From NCBI GenBank assembly GCA_029851415.1, contig CM056742.1:152897121-152961120 (forward strand): a stretch of DNA of 64,000 nt. Direction: 5' to 3'. Below the pieces are notes generated by a model, which saw only the letters and a list, made by a program, of their open reading frames with translations, did no database searches and had not been told where the DNA came from. This DNA comes from Eretmocerus hayati (taxonomy: Eukaryota > Arthropoda > Insecta > Hymenoptera > Aphelinidae). The position numbers and the translations under genes were made by a program. Positions 46,487 through 60,072 of the stretch are shown piece by piece (positions within the stretch are counted from its first letter, which is position 1; the number at the start of each line of letters is the position of its first letter).

Positions 46487-47149
46487 ATCCGATTGAGAAT
46501 CACCAGTCTATAGACTAATGCAGTACCAGTCTAAGACTTATACGGCAGTTCCGCGACAGTTCTACAAGATTTGAGCGGTACCACGACAGTACTAGCACGG
46601 TGCTACCAATTTGAGACTAATACGACACCTTCGTGACACTTTTTCGGAACCTCGGCGGTTCCGCGACTGTAGCAACGCAGTAGTGCCAGTTTCAAACTGA
46701 TACGATACCTTCGCGACACTCTTTCGGAACGTGGGTGGAAGCGCGGTAGTACCAGTTCGGAGCTGATAAGAAAGCTTCACGACACATTTTCGGGACTTGG
46801 ATGGTACCACAATAGTACTAGGGTAGAAGTACCACCTCCAAACTTATATGACAGTTCCGCGACACCTCTCCGGGGCCCGAACGATACCATAAATGCATTA
46901 GTACCACCATATCAGTCCTACGAACAGCCATACAAGTCTTGAACTAGAACTGCCATCCTGGTAGTGTCGTAGTACCGCTCAAGTCCTGAAGAGGTGTCCC
47001 GAAGTTTCCGTATCAGTCTCTAATTGGTAGTTCCGCACTAGTACTGTCGCGGTACCGCTCAAATCTTGTAGAACTGTTCGCAGAAGTGGCTCATGAGTCT
47101 TGGAATGGTACTTCATTATTGGTACTAGATTGGTGGTTCTCAATCGGAT
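46487..47149. mobile_element. 663-bp inverted element made of degenerate GGTACCGCGACAGTACTAG repeats
   Basis: ATCCGATTGAGAATCACCAG at the left is inverted at the right (CTCAATCGGAT ending 47,149). Inward, CAGTTCTACAAGATTTGAGC and GGTACCACGACAGTACTAG in the left arm match the complement of 47,015-47,075. The middle holds three to four imperfect tandem units containing CTTCGCGACACTCTTTCGGA. Non-coding. Confidence 0.75.
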
Positions 47150-50100
47150 TTTGGGGGCAATGCTCTCCTTCAAAGAATTCTGATCTCAACATCTGTAGCT
47201 TGGAAATTCTTAAGCGTTAGACTCTGCGGCTTTGAGTATCATATTCTGGTCGCCAAAAGGAGATGATTTCCAGAGTTTCAGCAAGGTCCAGCTCCCAAAC
47301 CTCTTGGACTCTCCTTGTCATTTCGAATTCCTTACATTGGTCATGATTCTAAGAATCAAATGAGGGTTGAGCTCATCGAAAAGTTGATTTGCAGTACTAA
47401 TCTCTCGAGTGCTACAAATTAATCTAATATGATTTTTTTTATATTTTAACATGACTGAGACATAGGTATTCGCCTTCAATGTATTAATACATCCTAATTT
47501 ATACTTGATGCATTTGAAAAAATCTCCCTATCGACAGCGTTATTCTTATAGCAAATCGACAAGTGGAACTTTCCAAAAAGCATCGTTCTGTTATTTGAGA
47601 AAATTATCCAAATCCTTTCTTAGGGTAGATTATTTTTCGTAAAATTCTAGAAGAATAAAATCAGCCCGAATTCGGTGGAAGTTAGAAAAATTGTGAACAA
47701 GATTTTGAAAATAGCAATTGAAATATCATGCGACGTGGCAACATAAGATTTCTCCACTGGGATTATTTTTGTTAGAGATATAAAATTCGCAATTATACAC
47801 GACACCACAGCAATTACTTGGCGTGGATGACAGAAGGATTTAAAAAACGTGCATGTTCAAGAATGCAAAAAGCCCAATAGAATTCGGATATTTGTGAATG
47901 TATTTTTCTTGCATTCCTCTAAAGTCATATTTGGAATTATGCCATCTCTAAATATAAACAGACGGACCGTACTCAAATAGAGACATTTTTCCGATCCTTG
48001 TACGGCTTGAAACTTTTCCTTGCACACAGTATAATAGTTGTTGATCCGAAATTGCTCGATTCTGAAAATAAATGGGGTGGCGAGATTTAATTATTACAAA
48101 GTGCAATGACCCCATGCGCATAACAAGCTCACGTCTGTCCTGACATCCAAAATGTTAATTATTGACCAATAAATACTTCCGTGGTGTGCAAAATAACCGC
48201 AAAACAAGCAAAGCCCTACCGAAATTCGCCTCATGTCTTTTTCAAATAACACGAGACACGTAGCTCCATCGCTATAAACATCTTTCGGATCGTAATATTT
48301 CTCGAGGTTTACATCCCCTGCACTCGAATCACACGATTTTAAATTGCATATACGCTTGCACACGTCAAATGCAAGAGGGAGAAAAATAATGAAAGGACGA
48401 ACACGGTGGCAATCTTAGAGGAAAGAAGAAAGAGCAACCAGAGTAACATCAGTATTGGCTCATTGGTTGCTATCGGTAAAGAGCGAGTTTTACCGTTGAA
48501 CCCCATCAGAACATCAACACATGTACAGCATCTCTCTCCAAAGCGTGCAATACTTAATTTCGACACTTTTTTTTTTATATATCTCAGCATCATCACACGA
48601 CGATTCGATATAATACTTTGCTACACGTGCTAAGTATCTTTTTCTCATCATACGAAGTTATATGTACTTACTTATGTGTTCATGAGTACAGAAGCTCAAT
48701 TAGCCGTTTTCATTTTAAGAGTTGTATGATACATATGCGAAAACCTATGATGTCGTATACTTATTCCCTGCTGTGCAGTTCAAGCTCGCGCGATTCGAAC
48801 ACACACGTCTTACTTTAATTTATTATGCATGAGTTTTGGATTGTACGCGCGAAAGCCAATTTGTAATTTTATATTTATATATATGGAGCATCGTCACCCA
48901 CTGTGACTATTGCGTAATTCAAAATCAGCAAAGGTTCGAAAGCAATAACTGTAAAGTATATCGCTTGGGGTTGTTTGAGCAAGGCGTTATCCTGTATATG
49001 AACATTTTGCATCTATATAGAATACGTTACCTATATTTGAGCTGGCAAGATGGATAATATCGATACTATTTCGTATTTATGCACTTACGTAGATAATGCA
49101 TATTGTCGATATATCTTTTGGTCGTGTGTAAAATTTAAATTTAAGCGAGCAAGCTCTAGGAAAGCTTAAATCTAAGCAAGTATTGTGACAAGATAAACCA
49201 TCGCACAAATTTTACGAAAAGTATTCAAATTGGTGAAATAAACTCTTTTTCTCTATCTATCCACAGAAAAATTGTGATTAAATTAATGATCCAAGTTGGT
49301 TTTTTGATTAATTACTACATACTTGATTACATATTTTTCATGGGAACAATGTGAAATAAGATGAAAAAGAGATTCGGATGGAAGAAAAAATTTTTTGAAC
49401 GAGATAATTTTTTCCTGGGAAAGTTCCGAACAAGTTTCGTCCAGAATATTGATGTGATAAAGTCTAACATAGGTCAAAAACACGCAAAGAACAAATGTTT
49501 GTTTGCGTCTGAGTGTAATGAACAAAATTAGCGGTTCGCGTGAAGAAATAACAAATTGGAGTTATAAATATTGGCTACAATATTTTCAGTTTTTTCACAA
49601 GAGCTTGAGAAATGTCCCACAATTCCAAGAGTACCCGGTTGCGATCGTTTTCTCAGAAAATTTTGATTAGCAGCAATAATTTTCAACTGAAATAAGCATA
49701 AAGCATGATCTATCTTCAAGAAGAGCTCAAAAGCAAATTCATTGACACCCCCATCGCATCGCGGAACAATTTAGAACTTGCAGATATTGACTTAGACCTT
49801 GCACATATTGTAGACATCAGAAATTATGCGCGAGTTGCTTTTACGTACTTCACACGAATAAATAAATGTATATGTATGTATATACGTGTTCAATGAGGAA
49901 GGTGTTTGAACTGCTTAATATATTGGTACAAAAGAGTATATAAGTTGGCTGTTCGAGTTCTGCTCTCCTGGTAGTTCAACGATCGAGACGTTTGCGCAAA
50001 ACGCGTGACGCGCTCTGAGCAGACGCGTGACGGCTCTTTATAGTTTCGCGCTTGCTCTCTTATACTCAAAATTGTCATAAGATAAGCGCAACACACCACG

Positions 50101-53100
50101 TGGCTCAAACTCCCTCGCCTTGTGCCTTGTCGGAGTTACTCAAAGTTTTCCCGCGCCGCGCCGTCGCAATAACACCAGTTGCTTGCAAGCTCCGCTATAT
50201 ATGTCGAATACCGACATTGCCGGGTTCACAAGCCATTCGATGAATTTTTGAAATATTACAAGTCTAACAAGTACCGCCGATACTGTTTGGTCCATAAAAT
50301 CGACGTTGCTTTATTAGTAGATTCGCGATGTTGCAACAATTCATCGAATCGGATTTGTAAACTCGACACTGTCGATAAGTATGCAAACAAAATAGGACTT
50401 CCCACATATTGGTGAGTCAGAAATGGGCACATTTTTTTCACGTTCGGCATGTTTAAATATGAGAAAATCAAATCGCAAAAACGAAATTGCGTTTAGTGAA
50501 ACCGGTGTCAAAAATTTTTGGTTTGACCAATAGCCCGTTCGATTCATTTTTCAAGAATCTTAAAATCCGTCTTTTGTGGTTGCAGAAATTTGATTTGGAG
50601 CGATTTTATAAGTAGAATACGGAGATCATTCGCAAAAATGGCAACCGAAATTTTTGTGTGCCCGCAATATGTCCCTGATGTGGTTATCTCGAAAGGGTGT
50701 CCACTGTCCAGTATGACTTTTTACCACAGAACGTGTTTATTACGTCAAAATAAATTGGAAATAGTGGTTAGAACTGGTGCACACGCTGATGAGAACGGAT
50801 GGAAACGATTTTATGCTCTTTATCGCCGACTTCCATCTTTTCAAATAATGGGGGAAAATTGGTTACACACTTTTGTAAAATTCCGAAAATTAATTTTCAT
50901 TTTTTGAAAATTGGTCGTGTTTCGGATCATTTAGGAAGATCTTAAAAACAACTTAAAAATGAGCTTGAGGGGGTTGGGGCATGTCAAGTATACTTACTTA
51001 CTTTATATTTTTACATACGTCGAGCATAAAAATTCTGATGGCTTAGATCAATTTCAAAATAGGTTTATGAAACTTACGAAACTTGCAAAAAGTCATTGTG
51101 AATAATCTATCGTCGGTAGGAATTTGTTCGTGCCAATTCATTGATTTGAAGAAGTTTTCAAAAAACTTTCGTTTCCTCTGTAATTTTTCAAATCAATTAT
51201 TATGATTTCAAAAAATGTGCAGACATATTACAATCATAAATTAATATCATCTCTCGTATAAAACATCACTGTAAAGAATGTATACTACTTATCCCGATCA
51301 CAATGAAAACTTTCAATACACAGTACAAATTTGTGTATAATAGTATAGTAATAATTGCCCAGTTAGTGTGCAACAACCCATTTTTTGAAGAATCAAATCA
51401 AACTTGTCGATATACTCACTTGAAATTCAACATATCAGGGAATATACCGTTTGTTATCTCTTGACTTAGGGTTGTTGCGCGCATCGAACTTTCCATTTCA
51501 TGTGATAGGTATTCGGAAACGACATCTAACCACGACGCATTGGCAAGAGAGAAAAAGAGACGCACGTTGCATCGTTTATGATGTGCAACAAGTCGCGCAG
51601 ACGTAATGCCTCTTTCGTACCCGGATAGCAGAAGGCAAATACGTATATACAAATTCCCTCCTTTGTACTCGATTCGCACAATTTTGAATTTCCCGCCACA
51701 ACACTATTCTCCGCGTTTACCTATTTTACAATCTGAAGACTTATTATAATTCTACGCCCTGGTTTCATTTTCTCATTTATCATAATAATTCCTTTTCCTT
51801 TTATACTTACGCACATTTTTCATTAATTTACTTTCACTCCGATACGCTCATTGTCGCATCGTATTGTACACGAGGTATGCATATTATGAAAAGACTTACG
51901 CACATTTTTTTTCACCCTCATATTAGTCTGCCAAGCTTTCCATTATACGGTTCTAAGTTTCAATGTATAATAAAACGAGTATTTTAACTCAAAGTGTCGT
52001 CTCTGCTATACTTACAACAATTTCTCAAATTGCAACGCGTGAATTAACCATACATTATACATAAGCCATATGGGAGCATATAATTGCACCCATTGCTATA
52101 TATACCTATGCATTTCTCTCTCGGCGCCACCTTTGCATCTACTACCATATTACTTTTTCTCAACTATACCTATACCTATACTATGTTATGTACACGCGTA
52201 TAGAGCATTTTGCACGAGTGCGTTGCAACGTTTATGCAAAAAGTGCGACAATTTTCTCGTTTCTTTTGCTACTGCAATTTCACCATATTAAATATCCATT
52301 TCTCACGTAAACGCGTGCACTTATAATGCTAACATATACGCCCGTTTTCACTATAATTGATTATGCATATATATTTCATTTCTCTTTTACACGTACGTCA
52401 AATTGATTTTCTCCAATCGAGATTCGTAACGAGGTATAATTCAAAGTGACACTTTCGTATGCTACCGCCTGCTATTCCCGATAAATTTACAGATACCGTC
52501 GATAATTCATTAAAATTGTCAGTGTCTAGTTTCAGAACGTCATAATCTTGTGAAAAATCTTGAGTGATTTTTAACCGAACTAGTTATACAATGATTTTTC
52601 TTCATAGAGTGTGAAAATATGCACTTATAAACTAATTGAGAAAGTGGATAAACGCATTAATGATTTATTGCGTAACAGAGTGTTCTGAAAATTACACCGA
52701 AAATGTTCAAAAGACACAATAGAAACATCATCATTTTCTCTATCATATACCGTATTGATCGACGACGCGATTGGTGATCATCCAAATTATTCGAAGTATA
52801 AACGATATAACGAGTTTATCATCGTCCCTCCATACACATGAAACTCAATCAACCGTTAGACTTTCGAGCAAGTGATTCTAATTACATACACGATAGTTAT
52901 ACGTTATCGAACATTATTACCTTAAAAACTATTCATAGACAGGCCATATTCACAAAATCGACATGAATCGTCGATGATAATTCGAAAATTGCGAATAGCT
53001 AAATCGATGTCCATTTGCCAGCATTATATTTATGAATATTTCTATACTTCCCTCATCGCCCGTCAATATCGACAATTCATCTCTCGTACAAAACTTTATA

Positions 53101-53960
53101 CTCGCACACGTAAATAAAGTATGTATTTGAAAAGCTTTTGATAATGACCAAATGTAAGTTATCCAAGGGGCAAACCGGCACTATATATTGACCATACAAT
53201 TCAAATAAACCGATATAGGCGTTGAAACGATCTGGAGAAAACGGTCCAATAAGCATCTAAATAACACGCATTTGAATGTATAACCCGTATTATCAGAGTC
53301 CGTTTTCCTTTGTTTCAGAATTTTCTTCTTTTGACACCAATGGTGATAGTTCACCTTTATATCTTTCAGAATTACGCGTGTGTACGGTTACGGAATATGC
53401 ACTTTGACGCGTGCCTTGAATGCGCAAAATAAATTGTACATACAGTTTGGAAACATACTGTCATCTCTCATACCTCGACAATTTACTCGTGAAATTGCAC
53501 GACGTTGTGTACGAGTCGATGGACTGGTGATGATTGTATATATCGATAAATGATCTCTCGATTGTCATGGCATAACGATATTTTACTTCGAGCTAATGTT
53601 TGATCGTGCAGAGCATTGTAATCTTGGGTGTATGAGTAGTTCCGTGGAAATTTTGAAATAATGTGTGCCTTATTCTACGAATCCTCAAAACGCTTGGGGA
53701 AAGATTCGTTCGGGTCATTTCCGACGTATTTTTTTGTTTTTTTTTTTTTTTGTATATTTTTTGGTGCTATTTTTGGCGCAATCGATAATTTTCCATTTCA
53801 GAGCTACCCCAAAAAACTATCATCGAAAAAAGCTCGGAAAAAAGGGTCAAAATTCAGTTCAGTGTCATGTCGCTTTTCTTTTTTTCGGCATTTACGAGTG
53901 TGAGGCGTCGCGATGGGGCTCGTTTAAGACTTAAAAAGACAAATGCATCAAATAAGTATA
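47150..53960. other. 6.8 kb without recognised gene or repeat
   Basis: AT-rich. No frame above 105 codons, no domain, no tRNA or rRNA-like sequence and no large inverted repeat seen. A stop-free stretch at about 50,180-50,411 ends at a good GTGAGT donor, but nothing else supports an exon. Confidence 0.4.
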
Positions 53961-54520
53961 CACTGTAAAAAATGTTGAATGAAATTTACCATCTAGCTTG
54001 GTAAAAATATAACTCTGGGAGTTGTGAATTCCATCCCATTTCTTGTAACTTTACAAACGCTTGTAAATTTACTAGTCGCAGAGGGGGTAATAGTTGGATA
54101 CCAGTCTCAGACTGGTAAAATTTTCTGTAATATTCCCTCGCTCAGGCTTGTAAAATTCAGCTCAACCGAGCATGCGCGGATCTAAGTTTGGTCTGCTGGG
54201 CCCACGCACAACTAACCTAAAAAGCTCCTCCGCGATCGAGTGTTTATGTCTCGAGCGATGAGTTTTCGACTCGCACGGGTTTTTCACCCTTTTCAAAATT
54301 ATTGTGGATTAAGATGCTTCATTCCAAGACTCCATTTCATTAGAAAAAGCCCCCGAGTAGCCCGTACGCTTCAGTTGAACAAGATTTCTTCAGGTCTGAA
54401 ATTTACCGTCAGCTGGTAAATGAAATTTACAGGCCGCTTATAAATTTACACGTCCCAGCGCGGTATCCAACTATTACCCTCTCTGAGACTTGTAATTTTA
54501 CATAAAAATTTTTTACACTT
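53961..54520. mobile_element. 560-bp MITE, CACTGTAAAAAA-type ends
   Basis: It starts CACTGTAAAAAATGTTG and ends AATTTTTTACACTT, inverted with two changes. The left GAGGGGGTAATAGTTGGATA (about 54,080) is inverted at the right as GGTATCCAACTATTACCCTC (about 54,462). GTAAATTTAC words recur. The same terminus occurs on the 998-bp element at 18,960, so they may share a mobilising enzyme, although the interiors differ. Confidence 0.75.
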
Positions 54521-55139
54521 TAATGGTATTTAGCATCGATTCGATCTGCTACAAAAACCGAAAGAGCACCTTTAGTGTCCATGATGAACACGTACAGTAC
54601 CGTGCAAAAATTTGTGAACGGTAGCACAGAATCCTCACTTGTTCAAACGTCGATTGCTCGAACCCAGATCAACGTAGACGAATTTATAACAAAGAATTTT
54701 GAAGATGAGAGAAGCCGACGACTTTCTGTGGTTTTTTATTTCACTTTGAACCCTCCCTGGTTGCACAACAGCTAATATAATTTCAAAAATTTCGAGGAGA
54801 AAACGTTCTTACTCTGCTATCAGCTGCAACTTGGAAGTAGATTGAAGATACAGCAGTTCTACAAAAAGCATATCTTGAAGAGCGGGAAAAATCACATTTG
54901 CAATGATTTTTTGATCATCTTTTACGTCGTGCAAACAAGGGCGCAAGAGCTCTCCAAATAGTCAAATTCTCGAATTTTTAGTGAAATACAGGAGGAAACG
55001 GCAGAAAATGGCAAAAAAACTACGGTTTTATTCTCGGTTTCATTACAACGCCTCTTTCAGTCTCTAGCCTGCTTCCTATGGTGATATGAACTTTTTTTCG
55101 TATCCCAGTAATAAATATGCGTCTCGAGTCGCGGACGAG
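54521..55139. other. No gene recognised
   Basis: A 66-codon frame at 54,575-54,775 has no domain. Nothing else is visible. Confidence 0.45.
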
Positions 55140-55490
55140 CGTCAAGATAATTACGAGGATGCCGAGGAGGATGCAAAATATACATAATAGTACATTTCGT
55201 ACCGAGTTTATGGAGTTGTAACTCGCGCCGCTGAGCGACTGATTTTTGGCCTGAGCCGCAGGTGAAGGTCAGAAGGTTGGAATATTTGCTCGAAAGCGGG
55301 GAACCCCATAAACGAGGCGCGAGTAATATTTTTTTCAATTTTTTGTAAACACCTAAACATCGGATGATTGCAAAAAATATATTCCACTCCCATGTATCGC
55401 AAACAATTTTTTTTTATGTACTGATCCTGATGTGCGTGAGAGTATATATTTTGCCCACAGTTTATCGAGTAGTATAGTTTGATATAATAA
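55140..55490 (+). repeat. Dispersed repeat, copy 2
   Basis: Same orientation as 29,790-30,105. It shares ACGAGGATGC, ACCGAGTTTATGGAGTTGT, GGCCTGAGCCGCAGG and AAACATCGG words. It ends with CACAGTTTATC-TAGTATAGTTTGATA, which is the inverse of the segment near 30,017. Confidence 0.65.
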
Positions 55491-57652
55491 CGGAGATAAT
55501 CCCTACATTTTGCATTCTTGATATCGAGATGTAGAGCCATCCGATCAAATTTCCCTCGATGATGCAGATAATTCAAAAAAATGTTTATCGAAGACACCTG
55601 AAAAGCTTCTTAGAACGTTTTGCAAGTAACGCAAGCATTTTGAATTTAATTTCGAATAGAAAATTAACGTTTCGTCTTTAGACGAAAAATGAGATCAGAG
55701 ATCTGTGCGTAATGCAACCCTTCGTGGTTGAGATGTCTCGAATGAATTATAAAAACGTTCTATACATATATAGTCGCATGACTTTCAAAATGAATGAGCT
55801 CTCGCTTTCTTTCAATTCAAGTGTCTGGTGTGGGTGTGACCAAAGATACCGGCACCAACTCTCATTAAAGATCGTCTAACGGAAGAACCGGACATTTGCA
55901 CCTACATAAAATCCTGTTATATTGTGTACAATGCACCATTAGGTGATGCGGTGACATCTTAAACGTCGTCTTTGTGATGAGCTTTTTGATTCTTTCTTCT
56001 TTAGCAGTAAAATCTAATATAATACAATGTTGCTTTCTTGTCCGTATTCTTGATATGCTATAGGAAAAAAGATTTGGGAGAGCGCGAGCAAGTGCTAATT
56101 TATCATTTGATACATAATGAATCTTCCCACGCGTTATAAAACCCATAGTATATCTTCATTGAGTATACGCATGAAGCGTGACTCTAGATAGGTGTGATGA
56201 AAAAAAAAAAAAAATCACATCATCTGACATGTCAATTAACACCTGTACGATAATAACCTGAGCTACTTTCCCACGATTATTTCTCAGCATCTGTGAAGTG
56301 TCATCACTATAATATGGCTGAGGCTTTATGCGATTCATAAAAACAGGACTACTAAATCGGACCATTTTCGGCTTTCACTTTTTTTGTTTTCAATTTTTCA
56401 TAGCCTGGCTAACTTTCACTCTTCAGTTTTGAATTTTCTCAGGTGAAAAAAATATGCGTAAGTGTCTGTAACCATTCGAAGATGACTCGTCAAGAATTTC
56501 GTGTTTGCAAATTGTCAACATGGGCTTGAGTCCACTGAAGAATTCAGCGGGCCCATATCGGCGTCAATGAAATTTTGATGATTGATTTTTGCTTTATCAA
56601 AAGAGAAAGCTTTCATTTGATAATAGTACTTTTTTGCAGAATTTTTTCTTAAAAAATTTTCTTTTTCAACTATAAAGCCTGTGGAAACATAAAATTAGTA
56701 CAGTCCTCTTCATTTTCCCAAGATCTATCGAATGTAGGCCACAGTTTTTATTTTGTGTGTGTGTGTGAGTGTGTGTTTCTATGGCTCAGCAAAATTCCAC
56801 ACTGAATCTATTGATCCTCTTGGAATATTGCGGTCATATTCGGTGAGATCTGTAGACAAGAACGCTACGATTCAGCGTCTCAAAAACCTTTTAAATCGTA
56901 TCCTTAATAATTTTTTAACACCAAAGGAAGAACTACAAATCATTTTCAAGACATGCTTTTTTTCGTAAAAACCGGAAAATTGGCTAAAAATGACTCACCA
57001 CTCGAAAGTTACCCATCAAGGGATGATCAAAATCTACTGGCATCATCTAGAAATCCTTCTGATGGAAATCAATGTAAAATCTTCAATCTCAACTCATTTT
57101 CGTGCAGTTCGAAATCCATCCAGTCAATCTTCATCATCTGACATAACATCAGTCAGCAAAGTCATGTATAAACTCAATTCAAACATCCACGAATTCTCTT
57201 CCCATCGATCTCCCACATATACATCCCACTTACCGATTCATTTTCTCATCAGAATATCATCGAAAAGCGGGTCTCTCATACATTTATTCTTATATCCAAT
57301 TCTGCACATGTATGTATGTACACGTAGAGTGAGTATATGTATGTACAAGAAACTCATGAAATAAATAAAATCTGCAACCGACGACCGCCGTATATTCGAA
57401 TCCGTATATAAGCATTTATACAGCAGTGGCAACGCGGAAACGTTCGAATCCGTGGAATCGCATCAGGTGCATGTATGTATGTACGTACCTGCATCCCTTT
57501 GTATGTCCCTGTATATTATAAAATCTCAAAGTAAATACAGGCGTCCTCTTTGTCGGTGCTTATACATACATGCCCTTACAGCCGAACAGTTTATATTATC
57601 GGCGGGGGAGACAGAGAGAGAAAGAGCTCATACATGGCATGGCTGGTTGTTA
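55491..57652. other. No gene recognised; one (GT)n run
   Basis: AT-rich. A (GT)n tract with interruptions lies at 56,754-56,776. The 124-codon frame at 56,990-57,364 has no recognisable domain. Confidence 0.45.
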
Positions 57653-57915
57653 GGGTGCGTCCACAAATATGCATATGCGCAGTGCACACGTGCACATGAG
57701 CAGTTCGTCAAAAGCTAAACCAGACGGAATTTGTCGAGTTCTACTTTGGATCAGCCGGGAACGGAGCAAAGACACAAATCGATTCAAATTAGAAATTCTC
57801 TGATGTGAGCCCTTTAATCTTTGCTCAAGTTCGGTGAGCTGCACATGTGCACGTGTGCAGTGCACAGTGAATATGCGCAGTGTGCACTGCATATGCATCA
57901 TTTGTGGACGCACCC
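57653..57915. mobile_element. 263-bp Harbinger-like MITE, exact TTA duplication
   Basis: TTA (57,650-57,652) and TTA (57,916-57,918) flank GGGTGCGTCCACAAAT and ATTTGTGGACGCACCC. Next to each end is a GCATATGCAGTGCACACGTG-type palindromic cluster. It is the clearest of three copies in the window (others at 29,641 and 33,334). Confidence 0.85.
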
Positions 57916-59365
57916 TTACAGTACAGCATCTCGGGCATGCATGCATGCACTGTACCGGCATATCACGTGCACCAGCTGATTGTATAATACGGAAGAGTCA
58001 CCCAATACAACATCTGATGCATATACTACTTTCTGTACTCTACATGCTATGCCTCATCATCATGTGCTTGCGACTTGTTATATACGTATTATATGTCATG
58101 GAGCGGTCATGAACGTGGTTATATTCTCTCTCTATGCCTCCTCGACCTCTTGTCTCATCATGTATATGTTCCTCATCTTCCTTTGAGCAAACAGTTTGAA
58201 ATGGCCCGCTCTTCGCATGCATCAAACGCTTATGCGACTCTTTTATTATCTTTCCCGTACGCCTTGATGTAAGTAAGTTAAAGTACACGCGACCGTAATA
58301 TAACGAGTTCATTAGCCTTTTTACCCCCTACGACTATACTTGAAATAATATGTTCAACTTTACTTTTTCATAAGATTCTTCTAGTCCTCCCCGGAAGCTT
58401 GGGTTAATCTTTTCAAAGGCATAATGTATACTGTATACGATGGACCCGAAGGTAATGTGTATGTAACATGGTTTACGGGACCTGTTGTGTGTTTGTACAT
58501 TATACACAATCTCTCATATAAACACTGGAAAAAGAGTTACTTATAGTTATAGCGGTGCAGTATGACTTGGTAAATTGCATCTGCACGACAGATCTTGAGT
58601 GATGATGAGCCTCGTTTGGTACACTTGGTTAAAGGTATACCTATATTATAGTGTCTGGTTTATGCACCTGTTGTGTATGAACAATGGCTGATGCTATGTT
58701 TATTTTTTAATGCATGGGTCATGCTCGGAATATTTTGACCTTCAGACTATCAAAGCCTAACATATTCCCGTACTTCTTAAAGCCTAACATATGTCCCGAC
58801 CAACTATGTGAGTTGTTATGGCCTGCGGCTATTTGTCTCGTATAGATGGCGTCCAAACACCCTGAAAAAAATCCTAATGCTAAGTTCACACGTGGAATAA
58901 AGCCCGTGTGAATTACCTATGAATAATTATTCTGATTAATCGATCTCCTCTCAGCATATCACCCGCGCTAAGCAATATAAAATGAGTCAATGCAATATGG
59001 TCTCCGAAATTCACGATGAGTTTGGAACAAATTCCTGTCAAGTTATCGTTTTTGCAGGGACACTTAGTTGCGGCTCATTGACTAATTGGACGACTAAACG
59101 AATGACGGCAACAATCCAAAAATAATGTTTACGACGAGACGATCTCCAGGACCAAATGTAATGCCTTCTCTGGCACGTTTTGACTGAATTTGTACCTGAT
59201 GCCAAACTGAGTATTGTGGACAGGAGTGAGGAGTGAACGGACTGCATCAATGTGAAATTGAGAATGATTATTTTGTAATTAATATTACCATCACTATCAA
59301 ATTATATGCTGGTCGTGAGTATTTCGTGGCGGGAATCAATTGTCGGATGTATATGTATAATCATG
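57916..59365. other. No gene recognised
   Basis: AT-rich up to the retrotransposon LTR. Short frames only. Confidence 0.45.
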
Positions 59366-59388
59366 TGTTACATTTAGAAAAACCTATG

Positions 59389-59700
59389 CAGCGCACGAGA
59401 ATAAACGGGCAGCCCATAAAGATTTCATTTGACTTAGAGAAAAGGGGCTGCGGCGCACTAAGCACTGTTGCTTTTAACATGGGTTTCCTATTTCACGATG
59501 TCAAAACGCTATGCGGCGCGCAGCAAGTCAATCGTTTTACATAAGCTTGCCATATAGAATCAAGGAAATGCTGTGCGGCGCGCTGCGAGTTGACACTTTA
59601 ACATGAGCTTTCCATTTAGAATCAAGAAAACCGTGCGCGGCGCATGGAAAATCGAGCGTTTAACACGGGATCTCCATAAGAGCTGTCTCGGCGCGACGAA
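59389..59700 (+). repeat. Tandem repeats of about 62 bp in the LTR U3 region
   Basis: The word GCGGCGC(GC) recurs at 59,389 (variant GCAGCGC), 59,450, 59,513, 59,575, 59,637 and about 59,688. Between them are TTTAACATGRG, CTTTCCATTTAGAATCAAG and related words, so there are four to five diverged units. The position upstream of the TATA box suggests enhancer or regulatory repeats; that role is inferred. Confidence 0.8.
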
Positions 59701-59740
59701 TCAGTTTTCACAGGCGCATGCTCACGATTTTCCCCTCTTG

Positions 59741-59748
59741 TATAAATA
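59741..59748 (+). promoter_or_regulatory. LTR TATA box
   Basis: TATAAATA lies 320-330 bp before the end of the LTR. The transcript start would be expected about 30 bp downstream, near 59,771. Confidence 0.65.
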
Positions 59749-60072
59749 TAGCTGCTGACCGCTGCTGGCCAGCTTTTTGACACGTAACTCGATACTGTAA
59801 AGTTCTCTCGACCAGCAATTTCACTGATTGTCAAGTATCACGTACAAAATCCGAGTAAAAGTAATCATCAAGACAACTCACGGCTCTTGTATTTCAATAC
59901 TTAATCTGGGAACCCCACGGCCCTTCAACAATTTCAACCCACAGCATTCGAGCGCAAGATTGAATTTCGCGCTCTTGGAACGATTCTGCAGAAACAACCT
60001 GGAGTGGATTGGGCTGTAAGTTCTGAAAACGCTCGGAGGAGCCCCCTGTGCCCACCTGGGGCACAACAAATT

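Larger units (their letters stand above)
59366..60068 (+). repeat. 5' LTR (left boundary uncertain)
   Basis: The right edge is fixed by the primer-binding site: GGGCACAACA ends at 60,068, followed by 4 nt and then the site. A TGT...ACA LTR of about 700 bp would begin at 59,366 (TGTTACATTTAG), but without the 3' LTR in the window this start is a guess. It contains 62-bp tandem repeats and a TATA box. Confidence 0.5.

Noticed and set aside
50182..50411. Stop-free stretch ending at a TATTG|GTGAGT donor, with a Cys/His-bearing peptide
   Set aside because: No convincing acceptor or ATG, and the peptide does not fit THAP, FLYWCH or another zinc-binding family I could name.
59741..59748. TATA box as the promoter of a host gene
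   Set aside because: It lies inside the retrotransposon LTR in the expected place; no host exon follows.
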